In this document: in pieces, positions 24,608 to 34,858 of the stretch
Numbering within the stretch: the first letter of the stretch is position 1
Layout: every line of letters starts with the position of its first letter
DNA from: Neckera pumila
Taxonomy: Eukaryota > Streptophyta > Bryopsida > Hypnales > Neckeraceae
Direction of reading: 5' to 3'
Assembly (NCBI GenBank): GCA_963969595.1
Contig: OZ018409.1
Coordinates: forward strand, 16,400,975-16,464,974
DNA: 64,000 nucleotides
Translations under genes and position numbers: made by a program
The notes under the pieces: model-generated
Databases searched by the model: none
The model's input: only the letters and a program-made list of their open reading frames with translations
Told to the model about the DNA's origin: nothing

Positions 24608-25612
24608 TTTTACACAAATAAAAAAGAACATTTACTACAAAAATATAAGGACCCAACCACAAGTGGCCTTGGATAGCTAAGTGTATTAATGTTAAAGAGC
24701 GAGCCAATTACATAGAGTATAAGGTAGAAGCACCCAAAACCATCATTATAAACAATTCAACAGTTGGAGGCACCTTTTCCAAAAATAATATTTTTGTAGT
24801 ATCAATGAGTAAAAATCATGAATATTAAAAAAAATTAGATTTTTTTGATTGTAGTATGTAATTTCTATGATTTTTCAAAGTAGCGGCTCCCTAGACCATT
24901 GAATTTGTAATATATGTGGATCCAAAACTCAAATCTGCAAAAATATGTAGTCAACAATTGAGAGTTAAGTATGTGTCCTTCAAATTATGGTTGTCATATT
25001 AGACAGAATATCACTGTTCACGGACAGAATTGGACCGATTAGGGCTGACTGGCTGCGAACTTCAAAGCCTTGTAACTGTAGATGCCGAAAAACGTCTCAT
25101 TTGCTCGCTTTGAAGAATTTTTGCAAAAGTTACAAGGCTTTGAAGTTCGCAGCCAGTCAGCCCTAATCGGTCCAATTCTGTCCGTGAACAGTGATATTCC
25201 GTCTGATATGACAACCATGCTTCAAATGCATTGACGAATTAAAATTAAGCGCTTCAATAATACATTAATGGAAAGTCTAGGGACGGATTTAGTGATAGTC
25301 TAGGGTACAAGAATGGGAATAGGTATGCTATGGATGTTTCTACCTAAAGTAGGAGGAGCGCCGAGTGGGTGCAGCGCGTGCAGCTCATAGTTGTTGGAAG
25401 CAGAATTTGGTCGGGGGCCCATGGGGTTCCAATGGGGCTTACCATCGTGCATTTCCGCTATCACTCCATTACGACACCAATTCTTTTCAAATCAAGTCCC
25501 AACATACCCTCCCATAATCTACTAGCCCTAACCAATTCCTTTGCCTCTACTTAGTAGGATGCCAAAGAACCTTGCTAAAGGTTGTGTCATTCGAACTTCT
25601 AATCTATAATGT
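24608..25612 (-). mobile_element. LINE fragment with 16-bp TSD
   Basis: TAGAAATGACAATTTT (24592-24607) and TAGAAATGGCAATTTT (25613-25628) flank it, a 15/16 match. The left end is the inverse of a LINE 3' terminus: on the minus strand GGTTGGGTCCTT, then TTGTAGTAAATG, then ATTTGTGTAAAAAAA, much like the end at 26595-26660. A long TSD and a terminal A-run fit L1-type insertion. No protein-coding frame is preserved. A hAT-like MITE is nested in it. Confidence 0.65.
24986..25219. mobile_element. Fold-back MITE, hAT-like, arms of about 92 bp
   Basis: The left arm (about 24987-25079) and right arm (about 25127-25218) are near-perfect inverse copies with only two or three mismatches, around a loop of about 47 bp. 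The ends read ATGGTTGTCATAT...ATATGACAACCAT. CTTCAAAT occurs directly outside both ends (24978-24985 and 25220-25227), an 8-bp TSD as in hAT elements. A transcript would form a long hairpin. Confidence 0.85.
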
Positions 25613-25666
25613 TAGAAATGGCAATTTTGAGTACTTTTTGATGGAAAAATGACCTTAGGGATTAAT

Positions 25667-26077
25667 ACATTAGAGGCACAATTGCTTCATTTTAAAGACA
25701 ATTTGTTTTAGCACACATCACAAGTTATTCCAATGGCAAAAAAATGATGCCCATCTACAACCAAAGCCAAAGAAGAGACAAACACTTTTTGTTTTTATTT
25801 TGGAAAGGTGCACTGCTAAAATTCATAACTTCCTCTAAGGGTTAGCTTACATGTATCGGTGGCACTTTCATGTGGACCCAGTGGGTGGGGAGGGAAACAA
25901 TAAATAAGTCACACGTATTATTAGATTCTCTAGTCGAGGTTGTCACTAGTATCTGTGAAACCTACACTCCTCCAATCCTCTTTTTTCGCTTGCCCACCCC
26001 GACAACACAATTGATGAAGCTACTTTTATCCTCTTGCTTGAATTAGTTGGAAACTTGCCCATCAGGCGAGCGTATAA
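25667..26077. other. Intergenic sequence
   Basis: No gene or recognisable repeat is seen. Confidence 0.5.
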
Positions 26078-26283
26078 GAGCTCATTTCTATGGGGCCTGG
26101 AGGGGGTCTAGAATTGGGTCTCTAGCATTGCAAAAGGCGCATACAGCGCTGGAGGTTCTGGACATCTGGCTAGACCTCATTTTTGGGGTACTCTTCATAT
26201 GAACATTTTTAGGATTTTGTCCTCCCATGCCCGTGGGCACCCTAGATGGGGCCTCCAAATCCAGCTCCCACGGAAACTGGCCC
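26078..26283. mobile_element. Harbinger-type (Tourist-like) MITE, copy 3
   Basis: This 206-bp element has TIRs GAGCTCATTTCTATGGGGCC and, inverted, GGGCCAGTTTCCGTGGGAG. It is flanked by TAA (26075-26077 and 26284-26286). The interior shares GCAAAAGGCGCATAC and TGCCCGTGGGCACCCTAGATG with the copy at 13905. Confidence 0.85.
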
Positions 26284-26390
26284 TAAAGAGGCCCTAACTT
26301 ACATTCCTTCCAGCAGGCCTTGTCGAGTGCATGTCTATTTGTTGAATTTGGTACCAATGATAAGGTTAAGCTTAAATTACAAATGAACAT

Positions 26391-26665
26391 TTGTGGCTTA
26401 ATCCCATTGAATCCAAAGACAAACTTCTAAACCCTCGGTGGACACTGCCCAACCCTAGGGCCTTTTTTTTTCTTCCAACCTCCTTAAGCACTATGCATTG
26501 CAGGGAGCTGCTCATGCCACTCCTCAGGGCGCGTGGTTCTTTCTTTTTTCTTTTTTCCTTTGCTTCTCTTTTTCTTTGTTCGTTGTGCCTAGATCGCTTC
26601 GGCTGGGTCTTTGTATTCTATTTCTTGTAGTAAAGGTTACCCTTTATTTGTGTAAAAAAGAAAGA
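26391..26665 (+). repeat. LINE 3' end fragment
   Basis: C-rich then T-rich sequence ends GGCTGGGTCTTTGTATTC, CTTGTAGTAAAGG and ATTTGTGTAAAAAAGAAAG. This 3' end with an A-rich tail is shared with the inverse end at 24608-24700. No complete coding frame remains. Confidence 0.5.
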
Positions 26666-27129
26666 AAAAAAGACGGACTTCTAAATGCAATGCAAATCTG
26701 ACACATTCGTTGGCTGCTCTTATAGGCGGTGAGGCCTAGGCTCCTCCAAATAACACTCTCACTGGGTTTGGAATGCCCAACTTTAGCCATTGCATATGAG
26801 CTTTCTCCAACCGGTTTGGGAGTACACAGAATGGTAAACTAAGTTATTGGGAGATTGCTCAGTCCAGGTGGGGTCGGTTGTGCTGTAAGTTATCATTTTT
26901 CAAACAAAAGAACAATTAAACCGCATCAGCCTGCCACAGATGTGGGAGATTTTTTATTTTTTATTTTTCTTCTTCTTCTTGAAACACATGGACAATTTCC
27001 ATTGGATTTGGGAGAATTTCAATAAACTTCAAACAACCAGGGGCGGGTACTTAGTGTTATTTTCAGTTACTCTCTTCATTTTCCTTCGTTGAAAAGTGAA
27101 GTTAAATTGAGAAAGCTGCCCTGTTTCCA

Positions 27130-27570
27130 TGGCGGATCCCCTGCTTCGTAACCCCAACCAATTGGCGGATCCTCCGGCGGATCCTCACCAGTTCAAGTAT
27201 AGCCCTGGTTAGTATGGTATATGATCGGATACAGTCGTATACGTCGGGTGTATGAGTTGGCTGACCCGGAAAAGCTGCCGTATGGAAACTGGAAAGCTGA
27301 GTTGCTGAACGGGTAGGTGGTCAGACTTTTGAGTTCATGTCATATCTTATATTCTTATACCATTGTCTTGTTCCAGCTCCGAACCTATTCTCCAACTGAT
27401 CTCTGCACCTCCAACTGCCCTTAAAGTTGCTCTACTGCAGAAGAGTTCTCGAAGTTTGTGAGGACGGACAAGTCTGGTGAATCATTAGACTGCCAAAGTG
27501 CTCGCTTGCAGGTGCTAGGACCGTCTTTTGGGACTGTGTCTGTGTGGACTTTCAGTGGAAACACTGTGAC
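27130..27570 (+). CDS. Possible upstream exons, unrecognised gene (weak)
   Basis: Three stretches read like exons. 27130-27209 starts ATGGCGGATCC, codes for MADPLLRNPNQLADPPADPH and ends near GGTTAG. 27222-27313 codes in part for RRVYELADPEKLPYGNW, ending at a possible donor GTAGGT. After an acceptor TTGTTCCAG at about 27376 a third open stretch continues to about 27570 (includes EEFSKFVRTDKSGES), ending near GTAAGTAGG. The exons cannot be joined in one frame with certainty, and I recognise no family. They may be an independent gene or the spliced leader of the RIN4-like gene 440 bp downstream. Confidence 0.25.
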
Positions 27571-28010
27571 TAAGTAAGTAGGTGAAGCGGAGCACTGACT
27601 TGAACCGTGACTAGAATCTGCCGGCACACCACTTTCGTCGGGCTTGTCCGAACATCGGATCGACACGGGAACTCATCTTTTCGAAATTCGGTCTCTTGTG
27701 ATGTGGAACGATCAGTATGGTAGAAGGTGTGGAGGTGGTAGGCAAGCCAGGCTACTGCAACTGTGCACGTCGTAGTACTGTATTATAAGAATCTGATTCT
27801 CCAGACTCAATTGAAGAGGCAGACATCAGTAACTTAGTAAGAGCAGCTTCGAACGATACTCATCGAAACGACATTGGATCTTGTAAGAACCGTGTGACTG
27901 ACATTAGTATGTGGCGCCTGCAGTACTGAAGTAGAAAGAACCGTGTCGTCGTAAGCGCCTGTTCTCCCCTCTGCTTCTCTAGACTTTTCGCAGAGCTCAG
28001 AATTTTCGCC

Positions 28011-28634
28011 ATGGCTGTGGAAGGCGTCATTCTCGAAAAGGCTACTGAGGAGAAAGACATCGTCTTGAAACGTAGACAACGGTCTCCAAGTGTGGAATCT
28101 CCCGACCCCCAATCCAGCTTCGAAACGCCGCGCGCTTCTTCTGCGTCGACTCCGAGATCTAGCGTCCCGTCCAGTGTGAGGAGCACACCAAGGAGGGAGA
28201 AGCCATCGAAGTACGTGTCCAAGATGGCGGAGGCGCGCGAGGAGAAGAAGCGGAAAGAAGCAGCAGCAGCACCGAACAGCAACAACAGCGAGAAGTCCAC
28301 GATGTCGTCCGAGTTGGAGACTTCCAGCAGCATCCCATCCACCGAGAGCGGCACCTTGTCGGGGAAGTCGCAGGCTAACGGGGACAAGCTCGGACTTCTG
28401 CCCAAGTTCGGAGAGTGGAACAAACACAGTGCGAATTCGGGGCCCTGTTACACGCTGCTGTTCCAGAATGCCGCGCAGGAGAAGAAGATCGGAGGGCCCA
28501 TTCGAGTCCATGGAGCGAGGACGGCGGATGCTTCCGCACCGAATCAAGACTTGTATGGGTATAACCAGAATGCACCTGTGATAAAACCGAAGTCAGTGGG
28601 CCTTCTGTGCTGCTTCAAAACTTCCGAATCCTGA
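28011..28634 (+). CDS. RIN4/NOI-family protein
   Basis: A 207-residue protein of the RIN4/NOI family, plant membrane-tethered regulators of immune signalling known as targets of bacterial effector proteases. Residues 20-118 are low-complexity, rich in Ser, Pro, Arg and Glu, probably disordered, with a basic helical-looking stretch at 70-84. The NOI domain is at about 130-162: LPKFGEW at 130-136 fits the effector-cleavage consensus PxFGxW, followed by GPCYTLLFQNAAQEKK at 144-159. Two cysteines at 200-201, near the C-terminus, match the palmitoylation site that anchors RIN4 at the plasma membrane. Only one NOI copy is present, the arrangement seen in short NOI proteins; Arabidopsis RIN4 has two. 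The start ATG sits in CGCCATGGC and is the first in frame. The coding sequence is uninterrupted, while many angiosperm homologues have introns. It is GC-richer than its surroundings. Confidence 0.9.
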   Translation: MAVEGVILEKATEEKDIVLKRRQRSPSVESPDPQSSFETPRASSASTPRSSVPSSVRSTPRREKPSKYVSKMAEAREEKKRKEAAAAPNSNNSEKSTMSSELETSSSIPSTESGTLSGKSQANGDKLGLLPKFGEWNKHSANSGPCYTLLFQNAAQEKKIGGPIRVHGARTADASAPNQDLYGYNQNAPVIKPKSVGLLCCFKTSES

Positions 28635-28640
28635 TAACAT

Positions 28641-28895
28641 GGGAGTGGCGTGATTTACAGCTTTGTACTGGAGTGGCTAGTGTTAACGCTTATGAACTGG
28701 AATGGCAAGTTTTACAACCTTCACACGTCCCACAAGCTTTACAGGTTTTGTACTGGATTGGCAAGTTTACGATCTTTACACTTCCAACTGGAGTGGCAAG
28801 CTTCCCACAACCCACTGGAGTGGCAAGTTTACAATCTATGTACTTCCAACTGGAGTGGCAAGTTTTCAGTTTTTGAACTGGAGTAGTAAGTTTTT
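28641..28895 (+). repeat. Interspersed minisatellite in the RIN4-like 3' region
   Basis: The word CTGGAGTGGCAAGTTT recurs, with small changes, at 28668, 28697, 28753, 28788, 28815, 28850 and 28878; a decayed first copy (GGGAGTGGCG) is at 28641. Distances alternate near 28 and 35 bp, plus one double gap of 56. The repeats start seven bases after the stop codon, so they most likely lie in the 3' UTR. Confidence 0.85.
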
Positions 28896-31800
28896 ACATC
28901 ATTCGTCAGGTGGCCGGGCCGTCGACATCGTCAATGCAGGAGCTTTGATTTTTTCCTGACCAACTGGGTGCATTTACAAGAGTTCAATTTCGTCAAGACA
29001 ATGCTGGGTTCTTTGATTTGTATTATCTTTTGAGGTTTGTCTTGTTAAGAGATTCTAAGGTTTTTGCCATGGTTTATGACAATGCTAGTTGTCCATGGTT
29101 AGTGGCTGCGAGCTTGTGCTGTGTGCGCGCACAGGCTAGCTGCCAACCTTGTGGTTCCGATAACAATTTGATGCTAGCCGTTGGTCAACATTTCGTTGGA
29201 GATTTAGGTGGTTCTAGTAGTGCAATCTTAGAATTGCGAATTTGCAGCGGGATTTGGTAGTGAACTGTTCAGCGTGATTTCGACTCTTTGGAATGTTTTG
29301 GGTAGCAAGGGGATGCATTTCTCCGGACAAGACGTGTACAGTATGAAGATTGAAGACAGGGAATGAATTACAATTACAAAGAACTGATCAGGCCATCAGG
29401 GGACTTTGGGTTGTGCATTGCTTGTGTGGGCAGTATTTGATTATTTGTTAATCTAGTTGTCGCATTCTTGCAAGTTTGGGGGTGCGTTGATTGATTTGAA
29501 TGGCAGGGAATGAAGTACTTTTCTTTGCAAAGAATTGTTCAAATGAGTTCGTCTGCATTGCATGCGCAGATAATAATAATAATTACTCCGTATATTGTTA
29601 TTCTTTATGTTCTTATTCTTTTTGTCAGTCGCTTGCTTGTTGAGTCAGTATTGCAAGCATTGGGTACCTTGTGCGTTGTTGGGGAGTCAAATGGCTTGTG
29701 AGATATAGTAGCCATAGGAGTGTGCTTTGAGCTACTGCTATCAAAATTGATTCATACAATTCCTGGTGGCAGCATCTCGATCAGTACCAGCACTTTTCTA
29801 AGATAGTTTGTCGCAACCAGTGAACAAAGATATTTCATTAGATTTCATGTTAAAATTGATGAGCGCAGATTGTCAAGGACTCGAGATAGAAAGAAGATGG
29901 GAGAAGTCCCTAGCAGCTTTGTAAAGAAAGAGTCTGATGGGATTCCAGGCCATTGGTTCCCTTAAAATCTCGCATCATTTTTCAATTCAATAACTTGAGA
30001 AACCTTTTAGAAAGCACGGATATAAACCACACTCCTATCTTGATATTTTTTCCCCTGTCACTGATTGGTTTCTGAGGACTTGACTGAGTTATGGAATCTA
30101 GACCCTTCGGAGAGGCATCGAAGGTCGCACCTGTACTACCTAGGACCACGTGACATGATTAGCAGAATTATCCCAAATTGTACTGCACCAATACTGTATA
30201 ACCTAAACGGAAGACTTCGTCATTGCTCATACTCTAGTACAATTAGTAACCTAAAACATCAACTTCGATTAACTGGCGCAATTCCTTGAAAATGTCGCCG
30301 GAAACTACACAAGAAAAGAAGGAAATGAAATGAAATAGAGACGGTGTGTGGAAATTCTAGCTTAGTTGTGGACAATATTTTGAATGACAATTTTGAATGA
30401 GATTTGCATATTACTCTGTACTTTCTTCTTTTCATTTCATTGATGGATTCCATGACTGTTTTGTTTTTTTGTTATTTTGGCACAAATTGAAGAATCAATT
30501 GCAAAGATACCCCCCAAAAAAACCCACGTAGATCAATTATTATAGTTGCAGGCGAACGGAGACACTAGAGAATACGACTAACTAGACAATGATGCTTCAA
30601 ATTCAGTACCAAGCCTTCACGTGAGCAAATGAATTCAAAGTTAATCCACGTCACATCAAACTCTGCCAAAGCATCTTCGCACTTTATCAAGAGGCTTAGT
30701 CCAGCCGCTACAAGCGTACTCACTAAGGTTAGTCCAAATGAAATTTTCAACATGTTGAGTGCACCATCTCTGGTGATTGAATGTCCAAGGCTCCAAGCAT
30801 AACGAGCAAGCCAAACAAACTACACGGTAACTCAACACACGAATCCACACAAAAGGTTTCACTCGTGACCAACATTCTTGAATTTTCTCGGAGTTACATA
30901 ACATTGTATAACCAGGCCATGGTCCTCCTGGAAGGGACTTATGAGCTAATTCAAAGATTGAGGTTGGTTGAAGAGCCTTATAAGACAATTTTTTTCACGG
31001 GAGGGGTTCCTTTTTCAAGGATGCAAAAGGACCCATGCCTCATTGGGAAACAATGTTATTATATGTAGCTAGCAAACAGGGGCCTGTTGCCAAGATGGCA
31101 TGCCCAAGTGATGTATTCCACGCTTTCAGTTCCATTGAAGCAGCTTCCTAGATGAAGAATCTGAATTAGATGAACTAAGTGCCCATTTTCAAACCATTCA
31201 GGCATGAAGTGGATGGGTGAGGAATGATGAGGCTTCACAGGTTTGTTTCTATTTATCTATCTTAACTCTCAAAATAGCACGGACTACTTTTATTTCAATT
31301 TTCCTCCCAACTCAAGGGTGACCTGAAAACTGAACTCCGAGCTTGCAAGAAAGATCTCATGCAGTTTCAACACGTGCACGCGGAGGAAGTGCTCTCACTG
31401 CCTTCCCGCCGGGTCGGAACTGAAAGTTGGTTCTCAAGTTAAATGAGAGTGGCACTGTAGCACACGAGTTGTTTACGGCAGCAGCTTTTGCCAAAAGAGA
31501 CTTTAAACCTGGACTTGAGCGGTTACGGAGCCTGCTCCAAATATATATTCTAATCATCAAGTTTGGTCCAAAAATAAAAAGGAAACCGACGATGTCAGCC
31601 AGCAGCAATGAAGGTATCGTCGCAGGCACAGACACACTGTTGTGCACTTGCAGTGGGTGAGCTTCAGTTTCGGGTTTCGGTGACGACGTCCACGGACCTT
31701 TAAGTTACAGACTGTGCAATTCTCTGCCACCTCCAAAGTCAGTGCAAGTACTGTGTCTCCGAATTAAAGTGACATGGAATACCGGTACTTCCGAAAAGGG

Positions 31801-32181
31801 CAAGATTTGTATCACGAATTAGTGGATTTCACTTGAGTAGGAAGTTCACAATCCCTTTGCCATAAGGTAGAAGCACCTAAATTGGAAACTTGTTTTGATC
31901 TACAGATCTTGAAGGTAGCTACAAAATAAAATGATACTCCCTTGTTAGGAAATGGTTCAGAAAACCAACAAAATTGGTTTCTTATTTTTCCAAGCTTGTA
32001 TGAATATAATATGAATTTTTGAAAACAACTCTCTAGATACACCTACTATTGACACTACACCAACACCAAAGTGGGCACACAAACACCCAAAAGAGACACA
32101 CTTTAATCTTGGATCATACATAGGTGTTTGGCCAACACAAGAACCTCCATCATGATAGTGACAATTTTTTGGAGCCGCACT
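28896..32181. other. Intergenic sequence, no recognisable gene
   Basis: Moderate AT content. Open frames of 60-110 codons occur on both strands (for example 30656-30988 minus and 31427-31660 plus), but none shows a domain I know. Part of 28896-29300 is probably the end of the RIN4-like transcript. A short GC-richer patch at about 31330-31760 could be exon debris. Confidence 0.4.
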
Positions 32182-32431
32182 TGTCTACTTTGGGTCCCTA
32201 CATGTCTTCTTTAGGTTGTTTTTATAGGTGTCCATAAATGATTAGTGTCCAAATTGGGTACTTCTTCCTTAGCTGTGTGTAGATAATCGACTTTGATTTT
32301 TTGTTTGTCTACTTTGGATCCCCACATGTCTTCTTTAGGTTGTTTTTATAGGTGTCCGTAAATGATTAGTGTCCAAATTGGGTACTTCTTCCTTAGTTGT
32401 GTGTAGATAATCGACTTTGATTTTTTGTTTG
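32182..32431. repeat. Recent tandem duplication, two 124-bp units
   Basis: Units 32182-32305 and 32306-32429 differ at only about four positions, so the duplication is young. No known element end coincides with the borders. Confidence 0.9.
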
Positions 32432-34100
32432 TAAATTTTGAGTGAATTTTTGGTGTGTTTTGTTCTACTTGGGCAATTTGTTTGGTTATTGTGTTCCAAT
32501 TTAGTAGTTTATAGGTACTTTACCAAGTTGGGAGTTTAGTTTTTGGGTTTAGATTTCATAAGAATTAAAGTAGTATTCCAATTAGGTATCTTGTTGACCA
32601 TTTGTAGATTTTCAATTCGAATTTTGATGACCAAGTTCATCTGTAGGGATTTCTGTCCTAGTTGGAAATGATCTAAATATCAAAGCCGAGCTGGAAGTGG
32701 ATGTGGGAGTTGTCATGGTTGGTTGTATGTAGGTTCTAATTTGGGTGGTTGGAAGTTGTTAGGCCGTCTTCTCTAATTTGGTAACTGTCCATTTGAGTTT
32801 CCTATTAAAGGATGTTTATTTTCATTTGTCTTCACCCACTGTTTTGAACGTTTTAGGCAATGTGCCCAACTAGTCAGGCTGTTTGTGTTTGTGTGTTTCT
32901 GGTTTGATTTCCTAATTGGTGCTTGGGTGGTGTTAGAGTGTTAGTCCTGCAGTATCACAAGGGGGATCCAAGAAGTGAAGTGAAGTTTGTGGTTATGTCC
33001 TAGGTAGGATGGAGTGGAACTGAATTGAATTTGCAGGTGCACAAAGATGTGCCCAACCAAAGTCAAATTGGATGTTTACAGTAATGTGTGAGGATGTGTA
33101 AATGGTGGAGAAGTTGCATAGCTAGAAATTCAAGTGTCAAGTGAGAAGATGATTGTAAACAAATTGTAGAAATTAATGTTCAAATTGTAATGGTGACTTG
33201 CTCACCAATTTGGATTAATATGATATATTTTTAGGCCAAGTGAATGTGATGTGACTGATGTGCATGTGCCTCATCTACTTGGTTGAAGTTTGGAAGTATT
33301 ATCTGTGAGCCTAATTGGAAATTGTATTGTATATTGTGTTTACGATATAGGTTTAAATTGGAATGTGCCAATTGTAGGAATGTTCATTATATGGTAAAAT
33401 TTGATGTGAAGTTTGAGTGGGAATAGCAGTGTCATTGCAGTAATGTTTTTGGTTATGGATTTCTAGGTTGAATTAATGAATTTGAGTCAAGATATTTTGA
33501 TTTTAATTATAGTGACTATTAGCATAGATTCCCTACTTGACCGTCTCCTTTGGAATAAATTTGTTATATTAAAAGAGTAATTTCTAAATAGGTCATTATT
33601 CTCCTTCAACACTATGGCTCGACCATGCTAATAGTGGCTTTATTCATTGTTCATCGATTATACTAATCACTCATTTTTTGGTTTCTTTGAAGTTTGTTTT
33701 TTCCCATAAGTTAGGAGCACCAGTAGTCAACCACGCCCAATACCCAACATTTAGGGATGGAGTATTTCCAACCAAGGTTGAAACAGATTTCCAATAGAAG
33801 CTGGGAATGTGTTTATTTGGTCTTTTTCAAGGTTGGGATTAATAAGACTATGACACATGTCCCCAAGTGGTGAGCGAGAAAGTAGAAAGAAGTGAATGGA
33901 AAGTATTCCGTGAATGATTGGAATTAGAAAAGTCTAGATATTGACTATTGGTTATATGCACTTTTTGGCTCCCAAAATTCACTATAATTTCAATTTTTGG
34001 AATAAAACTCTAAAATTTCTGCAATCTCCATATTTGCAATCTTCCTATTTAGGAAAAATTTCCACCGCCTCTTACTGCACATGATCTGCTCCAAAATTGC
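32432..34100. other. Strand-skewed G/T-rich intergenic sequence
   Basis: The plus strand is markedly rich in T and G (TTGG, GTGTG, TTTGG words) up to about 33480. A similar texture appears at 42170-43640 inside the minus-strand copia element. No open frame or repeat border is recognised. Confidence 0.4.
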
Positions 34101-34858
34101 TTAACCGCAAAAGCCCAAGGCCTTGTTTTTTGCCAAAAAACACTCAAAAGTGCTATTTCTATAGCAAAGAGTAAAAAAATTTGATATTACCCGTGTATTT
34201 TTTCACATTTAACCATAGGATATTACACCTAACTAGTACGAGATTGTGTGCAAAAAAATTCAGAAATTTTGACCACATAGATTGCAAGATATTTGCGTTT
34301 TAAGTGAAAAAAACATGATTTTCAGCACATTGCGGGACTACATTATTTGACTTTGAACCTTCTTAACTTTAATATTTTGCACTATAGAGTTTTGAGCTCT
34401 AAATCTTTATAGCAGAAAATTGAATTGAGAGTGTAGGAAAAAAAACAAATTCAAACAAATTTAATTTTCTTACTTTGAAAAATTACTAAGTAGAAATAGA
34501 TAGAAGATAGAAGGAAAACCTAAATTATCAATATCTCTAGACGGGAATTAAAATACACTAATCCCAATAGTGAGATTGTTCTAGCCAACAAATTAAACTA
34601 TGTAGAACTTCTTTTTTTGAAAAATTGTAACATTGCATTCAAAAATGAGTTCTACAAGTTATTCTTTCAAAAAGATGCTCTAATTGCTCATAAAATAAAA
34701 TTGTCCATAATTTTTTCATAACAAATCCAAATGGAATGAATAAAAGCTCTCCATATAGCCAAAAATATAATCTACAAGAAAAGAAATTCAAAACAAATTT
34801 TTTGAAATTTCTTTTTTGCTACCCCCGCTCCTCTATTTTGAGTTTATTTGGACATCAC

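Larger units (their letters stand above)
24241..25666 (+). repeat. TTAA-group repeat, family A, decayed and interrupted
   Basis: The left part (to 24607) resembles the family A interior (CTAGTACAAGATCCTAC, GCTCTTTACAGTAGAAATG). The right end, AATGACCTTAGGGATTAA at 25649-25666, is a mutated family A terminus. The element is split by a LINE fragment (24608-25612). Confidence 0.55.

Noticed and set aside
27834..28547. Long open frames on the minus strand opposite the RIN4-like gene (up to 237 codons)
   Set aside because: They are antisense to a recognisable protein domain and arise from its GC-richer composition; their own translations show no domain.
28607..28959. Overlapping plus-strand frames with repeated peptides such as LEWQV and TGVAS
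   Set aside because: The periodicity comes from the minisatellite downstream of the RIN4-like stop codon. Several frames are open only because the unit lacks stops.
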